NCBI GenBank assembly: GCA_028712695.1
Contig: JAQTQZ010000001.1
Location: 124,001 to 188,000, forward strand
Length of the DNA stretch: 64,000 nt
Reading direction: 5' to 3'
From: Methylovulum sp.
Lineage (GTDB): Bacteria; Pseudomonadota; Gammaproteobacteria; Methylococcales; Methylomonadaceae
The translations under genes and the position numbers were made by a program. Shown here one piece after another: positions 18,731 through 28,000 of this stretch. Every line of letters starts with the position of its first letter. The first letter of the stretch is position 1. The notes below the pieces were generated by a model. The model saw only the letters and a list, made by a program, of their open reading frames with translations. It was not told the origin of the DNA and did not search any database.

Positions 18731-18981
18731 CGCCTAACATAATAGCAACCGATAAGCCACAGTGCATGACCTCAGCTATTCACTTCTTGTGTCCTAACTT
18801 CCACAGTAAAGGCAATATTTGTGCTAATGCAAGGAGAGCAACAAATGCGAATGGAAAATATGACTGATAATTGTCATACAGTTTATAGCTATCTGTACTT
18901 ATTTAGAAGTTACGCATTGACAGCCAAGTTATAATATGAAGTTTGAAGTCACACAAACATCAGCCACCGGAAGGCTAGCCA

Positions 18982-19373
18982 ATGATCAGGAAAAACACCC
19001 GCCCCAGCACCGCCCGCTGCACCCTGCTGATGTACATCAGCTTCCTGCTGGGCGAACCCAAATACGGCAGTTGCAGCCGTCTGGCAGGCGTGATGGACAT
19101 TTCCCACGATAGCGCGAACCGCTTCCTGCAACGGGAATGCTACGAGGGCAAGGATTTGTACAACGAATCCGCGCCGCTCCTGATCCTGAAAGGCGGCACG
19201 TTGGGCGTCGACGACAGCGGGCTGGACAAGCCGTACAGCCAATACCTGGCCTTCGTCGGTCACTTCTGGTCTGGCAAGCACAAGCGTTCCGTGAAGGGGA
19301 CCAACCTCATCACGCTGTATTATACGGACACCAAAGGGCAGCACCTGCCCGTCAACTTCCGCGTCTATGATTT
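18982..19373 (+). pseudogene. IS701-like transposase, N-terminal fragment
   Basis: About 130 residues with DISHDSANRFLQRE, the GTLGVDDSGLDKPYS strand holding the first DDE aspartate, and YFW-type HFWSGKHKRSVKGTNLITLYYTD. This matches the N-terminal half of IS701-family transposases. Similarity stops near VNFRVYD (19373), where an IS3 fragment begins. The remaining catalytic residues are missing, so it is inactive. Confidence 0.72.
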
Positions 19374-19375
19374 AT

Positions 19376-19412
19376 GCCCCAGAGGTACAAGTCGGAAGGC
19401 AATGCCAAAAAT
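19376..19412 (+). pseudogene. IS3-family orfB, left part of a copy split by IS1
   Basis: In the right frame this reads QRYKSEGNAKN, the stretch just before the IS3 motif RQAVFEYIEVFYN, which resumes at 20490 on the far side of the IS1 element. It shows that IS1 jumped into an already truncated IS3 copy. Confidence 0.55.
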
Positions 19413-19427
19413 GGTAGTGGTTAACGT

Positions 19428-20187
19428 TTAACTGAAATGGGTCAAATTATATTCGTGTATAAAAACTTGCAGTGCGATGCGGTGGAATTCGTCACTTTTG
19501 GAAAAGGCCAACGATTTGCGGACAAAGCGGGCTAAGCGCTGACGCAGGGTGTTATTCCAGCGTTCGACATGCGCCGTTTGCCCGGTTTCCTTGCCAACCG
19601 ACTGGCGGTTTTCCCCAAACACGCCCTGGTAGGCTTGCCAGAAGCCGCTGTAGGTATGGGCCGCCCGATAAGTTTCGGGAATACCTGCCCCAAGCGTGCC
19701 AGCATTTTTCGCGAAAGCTGAAATGGGATCCGTCCGATTTCAGCGGCGAAAAATTTGCTGGCGATTATTGCCTTCGGCTGCCCGCGTTCGTCCTGTGTCC
19801 GCCGCAGCGCGCAACTCCCCTACGGTACGCTGCGCACCACTGGCTACCCCAAATGACTTGACGTCGTGTCGGGATGCCTTGCATTTTGTCTCCGCCCTCG
19901 CTACCGCTCGGACTCCGACAAAACGCCCGGCCCTACGGCTACGCGGGGGGGCGCCGTACACCGCTCCACTAACATTACGCTTCCTGTACTCCTTCAAAGC
20001 TGGCGGCAACTGTCCGCGCTCCGGTCGCCTGCAAACCAGGACACGACTTGCCGGGTGCGGCGACAGGGCGGGCGCCACCCACACCCAGCAGGCGTTGGCC
20101 TTACATTGGACAAATGACCGGGGCTCGTCCAGCTCCAGTACGTCTTCCGGCTGGGCCGGCGCCAACGTGGTTTCCAAGGGCCGTAAA
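19428..20187 (-). pseudogene. IS1 transposase InsB, frameshifted and interrupted
   Basis: Going down the minus strand: DVLELDEPRSFVQCKANACWVWVA (first catalytic Asp region), a one-base frame change, CRRTRQVVSWFAGDRSADSCRQL, then about 300 bp of unrelated sequence, then PETYRAAHTYSGFWQAYQGVF and GKETGQTAHVERWNNTLRQR (catalytic Glu region) to the stop at 19428. All the IS1 InsB blocks are present but not in one frame. Confidence 0.72.
19700..19998. other. Foreign GC-rich block inside IS1 insB
   Basis: Sequence with no IS1 similarity that separates two InsB blocks. Near one end it contains an imperfect palindrome: an arm at about 19705-19726 ending GCTGAAAT and an arm at about 19737-19756 starting ATTTCAGC. 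It may be a small non-autonomous element. Limits are approximate, set by where InsB similarity stops and resumes. Confidence 0.5.
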
Positions 20188-20448
20188 TTACGGGCTTTTT
20201 TTTAACCAGGCGGCCACGGTTTGGCGGGCAACCCCGAAGGTGCGCTCCAGCCCACGTAGGCTCGAACGCTCGTGGCAAGCCCGCAGGATTTCAGCTTTTC
20301 GTTCTTCGCTGTAGCCATAATCAGGGGCCAACGTACCGTAGCAACCACAGGCCTGGCAATGGAACTTTTGTTTGCCTGCCTTGGTTTTGCCGTTGCGGGT
20401 CAGCTTGCTGCTACCGCAGCGGGTGCAAGTGGGGGGTTTTGTTATCAT
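20188..20448 (-). CDS. insA: IS1-family InsA protein
   Basis: 86 residues with the zinc-finger CTRCGSSKLTRNGKTKAGKQ...FHCQACGC (four Cys) followed by a helix-turn-helix (SSLRGLERTFGVARQTVAAWLKK). InsA binds IS1 ends and represses transposition, or is fused to InsB by frameshifting in the active transposase. The frame is intact, unlike insB downstream. Confidence 0.75.
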   Translation of the reverse strand: MITKPPTCTRCGSSKLTRNGKTKAGKQKFHCQACGCYGTLAPDYGYSEERKAEILRACHERSSLRGLERTFGVARQTVAAWLKKSP

Positions 20449-20489
20449 GTCACCAATTTTACACGAAACAGTTAAATCTCAACCACTAC

Positions 20490-20600
20490 CGGCAGGCTGT
20501 ATTTGAATATATTGAAGTTTTTTACAACCGTGAGCGACTGCATTCTGCCAATGGCTACTCGTCGCCAATAGACTACGAATTGCAGCACAAAGCTGCTTGA
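20490..20600 (+). pseudogene. IS3-family orfB, C-terminal tail
   Basis: 36 codons to a natural stop: RQAVFEYIEVFYNRERLHSA and GYSSPIDYEL are the standard end of IS3-family integrase-type transposases. The preceding residues lie at 19376-19412, across the IS1. The sequence TGTCCGGGAAAGTGTTGACA just after the stop may be the IS3 right end. Confidence 0.75.
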
Positions 20601-20897
20601 CCATGTGTCCGGGAAAGTGTTGACACATCAGTGTCATGGTGGGCTATTTTACAGGAGGGGGCCGTGTTGTTCAAAGGTGATGGGTGTATATGCGCTTGCC
20701 TTGGCAGTAGTTTATGTTAGATACCGAACAGACGGCATTTAATGTTGCAGTTAAGCTTCTTTTCAATACGGCAATGGCGAGTAGCGGCTTGCCACAAAAA
20801 AGGTATTGACCGTATGTCATCGGCATGATGTCGATAAGCGATATTAAACTGATACCAAGCGGCGCGAAAACGCCTAGCAACATCTAAGGATAAACCC

Positions 20898-21185
20898 ATG
20901 AAAACCAAAGACCAGTATATAGAAAGCCTAGCAGCTGAACTGAAAGAATGGAGCGCCCAGATTGACCTTTTGAGCGCCAAGGCCGAAAACGCGATAGCTG
21001 ATGTGAAGCTCAGGTATGAAGAAGATCTCAATACATTACGCGCCAAACAGCATGAAGCCGCTAACAAGATAAAAGAGTTGGAGGAATCCAGCGGCGACGC
21101 GTGGCAGGCCATCAAAGAGACTGCGGATAGCGTCTGGGATGACCTTAGGGCGGGTGTGGATAGGGTCGCTTCCAAATTCAATTGA
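20898..21185 (+). CDS. Small coiled-coil protein
   Basis: 95 residues, highly charged and alpha-helical throughout: KAENAIADVKLRYEEDLNTLRAKQHEAANKI reads as a heptad coiled coil, followed by an amphipathic segment ending GVDRVASKFN. TAAGGA lies 8 bp upstream of the ATG. It resembles small stress-associated coiled-coil proteins found next to membrane mini-proteins in aquatic proteobacteria; I cannot assign a function. Next come two tiny membrane proteins and the glucan synthase, suggesting an envelope or osmotic stress cluster (inference). The 297 bp upstream hold no gene. Confidence 0.72.
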   Translation: MKTKDQYIESLAAELKEWSAQIDLLSAKAENAIADVKLRYEEDLNTLRAKQHEAANKIKELEESSGDAWQAIKETADSVWDDLRAGVDRVASKFN

Positions 21186-21238
21186 GCCAAATCCGGCCAT
21201 TAAATTAGGCTATTTTTTTCCTTATCTAAGGAGGCTCC

Positions 21239-21379
21239 ATGAATATTGCAATAGAACCCTTGCTCGCCCTTGTGATGGGCATATTGATTTTGCTAGTGCC
21301 AAGGTTTTTAAATTATTTTGTGGCCGTTTATTTGATTGTCGTGGGTATCTTGGGGCTAACGCACCATACCCTGATATAG
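21239..21379 (+). CDS. DUF3096-type small membrane protein
   Basis: 46 residues: IAIEPLLALVMGILILLVP, then RFLNYFVAVYLIVVGILGL, two membrane helices around a Pro-Arg turn, the standard DUF3096 layout. AAGGAGG is 6 bp upstream of the ATG, a strong ribosome-binding site. Function of the family is unknown. Confidence 0.75.
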   Translation: MNIAIEPLLALVMGILILLVPRFLNYFVAVYLIVVGILGLTHHTLI

Positions 21380-21457
21380 AGGGATTCCAGAACTAAGGCC
21401 ACGTCATTTTGGAACAGATTTAAATTCAACGTTCTTTAGTCTAACAGGAGCATTACC

Positions 21458-21616
21458 ATGTCACTCGGCACAATCTTACTCGTAATTCTCATCCTAATGC
21501 TTATTGGTGTCTTTCCAACCTGGCCACATAGCCGCAGCTGGGGTTATGGCCCCAGCAGCGGGCTAGGCCTGATCTTTATCATCTTATTGATACTGCTCTT
21601 ATTGGGCAAAATTTAG
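21458..21616 (+). CDS. DUF3309-type small membrane protein
   Basis: 52 residues: a first helix (GTILLVILILMLIGVFPTWP), a short WGYGPSSG loop and a second helix (GLIFIILLILLLLGKI). The PTWPHSRSWGYGPSS signature is characteristic of DUF3309. A clear CAGGAG ribosome-binding site is upstream. These mini-proteins are often found in stress-induced clusters; their function is unknown. Confidence 0.75.
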   Translation: MSLGTILLVILILMLIGVFPTWPHSRSWGYGPSSGLGLIFIILLILLLLGKI

Positions 21617-21710
21617 CTGCGGAGCCAATCTGTTCTGTTTGTGTGCATTAGGTCGCGGTACTAGTGGTGGATTAGGGAGCATACTAGGTATCGCTTTATT
21701 TACGGAAGGC

Positions 21711-21825
21711 TAGGCTCTGTTGACATTTCAAAAATAAGTTTTCAAAAACAATCGGTTATGAGTATAGAGAAAAGCCGTAACTTGTTGAAATACAGAGAGG
21801 TTTTACTAAACGTCAACAGAACCTA
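21711..21825. mobile_element. 115-bp MITE-like element with TA flanks
   Basis: Inverted ends of 14 bp with one mismatch (GGCTCTGTTGAC at left, GTCAACAGAACC at right), immediately flanked by TA on both sides. No coding capacity. TA duplication points to mobilisation by an IS630/Tc1-type transposase, whose fragments occur elsewhere in the window. The rest of the 21617-22083 gap shows nothing else I can name. Confidence 0.65.
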
Positions 21826-22083
21826 GTGAGGCTGTAAAAATAGTCTGAAATATCCAAAAATTACCCTTCTTTTTTAACGGCTTATTCCCCAGGCAATACG
21901 TTAACTGCTGATATTTCGATTCTTTGCTCATAGACATTACTTATATGTTGGCTAAGACGGAATAAAATACAGGACTGCCGATGCCGAACATGGATTGCCG
22001 CATTGGCTGTCGCCATGACCTGAATGTTCAAAACCTATTACAGTCAGCGATTCGCTTAATTTTATTTGGCTTGGAGAATCAGC

Positions 22084-25000
22084 ATGACAAAATGGCAGGA
22101 ACGAAGACAGCATGTTAGAGTCGGGCACCCGGGTGGTGAGGAACCCATCCGTTTCGAGCTGTTCAGCATCGAACGGTTAGAACAGCATGCGGTGAGTTTG
22201 GCGCAAGCGCAAAAAGTCAGTGGCCGTAAACAAGGACGGAAACTGATTCCGCGGGTGCATGATAATTCCCAAGTTTTACTTGAAGCCTATCAAGCCGCCG
22301 CCAAGTCGGTCCGTCAGCATCATGTCATCACGCCAGCGGCGGAATGGCTACTGGATAATTTTCACATCATCGAAGAACAGGTTAGCGACATCCTCATCGA
22401 TTTGCCCGAAAGCTATTATTGGGAGCTGCCCAAGTTGGCCGAAGGTGTGCTGGCGGGCTATCCTCGGGTCTACGGCGTCGCCTGGGCATTGGTGGCCCAT
22501 ACCGACAGCCGTTTTGCCCCGGAATTATTGATGCATTTCGTGGCGGCTTATCAAAACGTCGAACCGCTTACGCTCGGCGAACTTTGGGCGATACCGATTA
22601 CACTGCGGGTGTTGCTGGTCGAAAATCTCCGTCGGCTGGCCGTTCGCATCATGCACTCCCAAACCGGTCGCTTGCTGGCGGACGAGTTTGTCGATCTGAT
22701 CGAACAAATTGCCGTTCAAAGCGATAAGCCGGACTCGCCGCTGCCTGCGGCGGTATTACCCGGCATCGAGATGCAGCAAGCATACGTGGTCCAGATCCTG
22801 CAGCGTTTGCACGAACCGCATCCGGGTACCGCAGTTTCCCTCGACTTCCTGAATGACTGGTTGGACAAGCAAGGCGCTAGCCTTGATGACATTGTGCATC
22901 GGGAGCACGCCGACCAGGTCGCCGATAATTTGACGGTTCGCAACATCATTACCAGCATGCGTGCCATCTCAGTATTCGAATGGCCCCGGTTCGTCGAGGA
23001 TGCGAGCCTAGTGGACAAGCGCCTGCGTGCTTACGACGGTTATGCTGCGATGGATTTTCTGACCCGTGATCGTTACCGCCATGCGATAGAGGAGCTTGCC
23101 AGGCGCTCGCCGTATCCCGAAGTGGTAATTACGGATAAGGTGATCGCCAAGATCCAGCACATCAGCGAACAGTCTGTTACCGAGGGACGCCAGCAGGAAC
23201 CGGGTCACTACCTGATCGGCGCTGGCCGGTACGCGTTCGAACGGGAAGTCGATTATCGACCTTCGCTAAAACAACATCTGTTGCGTGCCTATGTTGCGCA
23301 TGCGGGCTTCGCTTATGTGGGTAGCCTTGTCCTGTTGACAGGGCTGTTGCTTGCATTGCCTTTGAACGCGAGCTTTGCCGCCGGACTTAGCGGTTTTCCA
23401 CTATTCCTGCTTGCGCTGTTCGGTGTATTTCCGGCATCGGATATCGCCGTAGGCTTGGTGAACAGGTTTATCATTGCGGGTCTTCCGCCTCGTCATTTGC
23501 CACGACTCGAACTGAAGGACGGGGTGCCTAAGGCATTGAGCACGTTTGTCGTCGTACCGACGATGTTTGCCAGCGAGGCCGAGGTAAAAGACCAAGTCGG
23601 GCAGATGGAAATCCGTTATCTTGCCAATCCGGACGGCGAGGTGCGCTTTGCCCTGCTGTCAGATTGGAGTGATGCCGAGCTGGAAACGATGCCGGACGAC
23701 AACAGGCTACTAAGTGTAGCCGTTACTGCGATAATCGCACTTAACGCCAAATACGGAGGGCAGCGCTTCTTTGTATTCCACCGCAAGCGCTTGTGGAATC
23801 CCTGCGAAGGCAAGTGGATGGGATGGGAACGCAAGCGCGGCAAGCTCCACGAATTCAATCGTCTCTTGCGTGGTGCTACCGATACGTCTTTTTTGCCGAT
23901 TGCCGGCCAGCCAGCCACAGCACCGCCAGATGTCTGCTATGTCATCACCCTCGATGCGGGCACGAAATTGCCGATGGGTGTTATCTCCCAACTGGTGGGC
24001 GTGGCCGCCCATCCATTGAACAGTCCGGTGTTCGATCTAGCCAGCCGGTGTGTCATCGACGGCTACGGCATCCTCCAGCCACGCGTAACGCCGACTTTGC
24101 CGCTACGCCAGGAACACTCGATGTTTCACCGGATTTTTGCCGGAGCTTCCGGCACCGACGCTTATTCCAGTTCGGTATCCGAACTTTATCAAGATTTGTT
24201 CGCATTGGGCACATACAACGGCAAGGGCTTGTACCATGTAGACACGTTCGAAGCGGCGTTGGCCGGACGCGTACCGGACAACACCCAACTCAGCCATGAT
24301 TTGTTCGAGAGCGTATACGCCCGTTGCGCACTGGTCAGCGATATCGAGTTTTTCGAAGAATTCCCTTCCCACACCGAAGTGGCGGCATCGCGTGAGCACC
24401 GCTGGGCTAGGGGCGATTGGCAGCTGCTGCCTTGGATCTTTGGGCCTCTCGGCAAGGGTATGCCCGTGATTGGGCGCTGGAAGATGCTCGACAATTTGCG
24501 CCGCTCCCTCTCGGCTCCTGGCGCTTTCTTCGCACTGGTCGCAAGCTGGGCGATACCGGACGCGCCGCAGTTGATGCTGATCGGTTTCGTACTGACGGCG
24601 TTGGCCTTTCCCGCGCTGTTGGCGGTCACGAGCGTTCTCAGGTTGCCCAGTCGCGGCGTCTCGTTGGGTACTCATCTGCGTGCGGCGACAGAGAATGTGC
24701 TGTGGGCATTTGGTAACAGCTTGGTCGCGTTGACCTTACTCGCACAACACGCTTGGCGAATGATGGACGCCATCTTCAGCACCTTGGTGCGGCTGTTTAT
24801 TACCCATCGACAATTGCTGAAATGGGTCACCGCCCTGCAGGCAAAAGCTGCGGCGGGCAATGCACTGGAGAATCTCATCCGGCCCTTGGGTAGTTCGTCT
24901 ACGGTCGTCATTGCCGCTGGCGCCGTGGTGTTGCTGTTCAACCCGGCGGGTATCACGGTCGCGGCGCCGTTCCTGCTGTTATGGTGGCTGGCGCCGGTCG

Positions 25001-28000
25001 TCGCCCGCGCGTTGAGCCTCCCGCCCAAACTGGATCCGGACGAATCGTTGCTGCCTCAAGATAGCCAACAATTGCGCCTGATCGGAAGACGTATCTGGCG
25101 CTTTTTCACGACCTTCGTAACGGCGGAGGAACACTATCTGCCGCCGGATAATTTCCAGGAAGACCCGCAACCCGTTATCGCCCATCGCAGTTCACCGACC
25201 AATTTCGGCCTTTATCTGTTGTCTGTCACAGCGGCGAGGGATTTCGGCTGGATCGGGTTGATGGATACGGTCGACCGGCTCGAAGCCACGCTGACCACAC
25301 TCACTGCGTTGCCGCGGCTACACGGCCATTTCTATAACTGGTACGATACCAGCGATCTGCATATCTTGGAACCTCGGTATGTATCGACTGTGGATAGCGG
25401 CAATCTTGCCGGACATCTGCTCACACTGGTGCAAAGCTGCCGGGAAATGCTGGGGCGGCCGCTTGCGTTATCCTCCGCGTTGACAGGTCTGTCCGATACC
25501 CATCAACTGCTCATGGACGCGCTGGCCCATATCACCGATGACCGGCGCACGCTCACCGTTACATTGAAAGAGCTGCGACAAAAAGGTATCGTCCTCGGTG
25601 AGCTTTTTGGCAGCCATCCTGCCAGCCCGGATGAATGGAGCCGCCTGTGGCGGCAGTTGGCACTCGGCGCAGACACGCTGCATGATCTAGTGCGCGCCTA
25701 TAGCGCCGAACGCGGTGACACCGGCGACAACGAAATGCTGTCATGGGTCACCTTGCTGCGCGATGACATCCGTTCCCATGTGCGTGATGTGGATAGCCTG
25801 ATTCCTTGGATTCATTTCGCGGCCCGACTTGACACGAGTCCAGAACTGGCAGCGCTTGGTAAACAGTTGACGCTGGAAACCCGTTTGGGTGAGCTTGCCG
25901 GCTGCTATGCGCTGGGCTTGGCCGATCTTGAGGCATCGTCTGCTGGTGCTATGTTTGATGGTTCTAGCATCACCCCAGATGGATTGAAAACGCTGGCAAA
26001 GCGGTTACGGAGCGGCAAAGAGCAGGCTGAAACGCTCACCGAACGATTGGAAAACATGGCGGCACAAATGGACGCCTTATTCCACGAAATGGATTTCAGC
26101 TTTCTTTATGACAGCCAATGCCACTTGTTCTCGATTGGCTATCGGGTGATGGAAGGTACGCTTGATCCCAGTTATTACGACCTGTTGGCCTCCGAGGCGC
26201 GTCTTTCCAGTTTCGTCGCAATCGCCAAACGCGATGTGCCGGGCACGCACTGGTTCCACCTTGGCCGCCGGGTGACACGCGTAGCGCATGGCACTGCGTT
26301 GCTGTCGTGGTCGGGGTCGATGTTCGAATACCTGATGCCTTCTTTGGTGATGTTCACCCCGCGTTACAGCCTGCTCGACCAAACCTGCCGCCAAGTCGTG
26401 AAGCGGCAGATCGAATACGGCAAAGAACGCGGTGTGCCGTGGGGTGTTTCGGAGTCGGCTTTTAACGGTCGTGACCTCTTTTATACTTATCAATATGCCG
26501 CTTTTGGCGTACCCGGGCTAGGGATGAAGCGCGGACTCGGCGAAGACCTGGTGATCTCTCCCTACGCAACGGCTCTGGCCGCGATGTACCTCCCGCATGC
26601 CGCCGTGGAAAACTTCGACCGCCTGGAAAATGAAGGCGCATTGGGTCGCTTCGGTTTTTATGAAGCGCTCGATTTCACGCCGGTTCGGCTTGCGGAAGAC
26701 CAGAGGGTCGCTATAGTGCGTTGTTACATGGCCCATCACCAGGGCATGTCCCTAGTGGCTTTTGCCAATGTCGTGCATAACGGGGCGATGCGCCATCGCT
26801 TCCATCGCGCGGCGCTGATTATGGCAGCTGACTTGTTGCTGCAAGAACGCATCCCGCTCGGCGCAGATACCAGCAGCCTGCCGGTGCTCCTAGACCTTTC
26901 CGAAGTCAAGGAGTCCGTGCAGCCACCGATCCGGCGTGTACCTTCACCCACGTCTTTTATCCCGTCAACCCGTCTGTTGTCCAACGGCCGTTATGTGGTA
27001 ATGATCACTGCCGCCGGATCCGGTTACAGCCTATGGAAGAACCTCGCGGTGACACGTTGGCGCGAAGACGTGACACGGGATGCTTGGGGCAGTTATCTCT
27101 ATCTGCGCGATGTTGCAAACGGCCAAGTCTGGTCTGCAGGATACCAGCCGACGGTCGTGCCTCCCGATGAATACGAGGTGGTCTTTGCTGAAGACCGCGT
27201 CCGCATCACCCGTACGGATGGCAGTATCGTCAGCACCCTGGAGATTGTCGTTTCGCCAGAGGACGATGCGGAAATCCGCCGTCTGAGCCTTACTAATACC
27301 GGGTTGCACACCCTGGAAATCGAGATAACTTCCTACGCCGAGGTTGTGCTTGCGCCCTTTCCGGCCGATATAGCGCATCCTGCTTTTTCCAATCTATTCG
27401 TCCAGACCGAGTATTTGCCCCAAGCGCGTGCGCTGATCGCCGGACGGCACCGGCGGTCACCCGGTAACTCGGACATCTGGGCGGCCCATGTTTTGGCCGA
27501 TGACCGAACTGACGACGGTCTCCAATACGAGACCGACCGCGGCCGATTTATCGGCCGCGGGCAAACGTTGCGGGAACCCATTGCGGTGATGGATGGCCGC
27601 CCGCTAACCAATACCGTTGGCGCCGTTCTCGATCCGATATTTAGTTTGCGCACACGGGTTCGCATTGCAGCGGGCGCGACCCAACATGTGACATTCACCA
27701 CTTTGGTTGCCGCCTCACGCCTAGAGGTAGTGGAACTGGCTGACAAATACCGCAATGCCGGTGCGTTCGAGCGTGTGTCCGCCATGGCATGGACGCATGC
27801 CCATGTGCAACTGTATCATCTGCGTACCAAACCGGATGAGGCCCAACTGTTTCAAGGTCTGGCGAACCGCTTGGTCTATGCCGATCCCTCGTTGCGCTCA
27901 GTCGACAAGTTGGTGCAGACAAATAGTCTGAATGTCACCGGGCTGTGGCGATTTGGCATATCGGGGGACAGACCTATCGTCTTGTTGCGCGTAACCGAGT

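Larger units (their letters stand above)
19413..20490 (-). mobile_element. IS1-family element carrying a ~300-bp internal insertion
   Basis: Terminal inverted repeats at 19413-19434 and 20469-20490 match at 19 of 22 positions and both begin GGTAGTGGTT, close to the IS1 end. The element is 1078 bp, while IS1 is normally about 770 bp; the excess is a foreign block near 19700-19998. It sits inside an IS3 orfB. I see no clear target duplication, so one side may have been altered after insertion. Confidence 0.72.

Noticed and set aside
19740..20177. Long minus-strand open frame across IS1 and its inserted block
   Set aside because: Only the first ~25 residues are InsB; the rest is Arg/Ala-rich translation of a non-coding insertion.
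22066..22083. TTG upstream start for the glucan synthase
   Set aside because: GGAGA at 22073-22077 serves ATG 22084; the 6-residue extension is not family-like.
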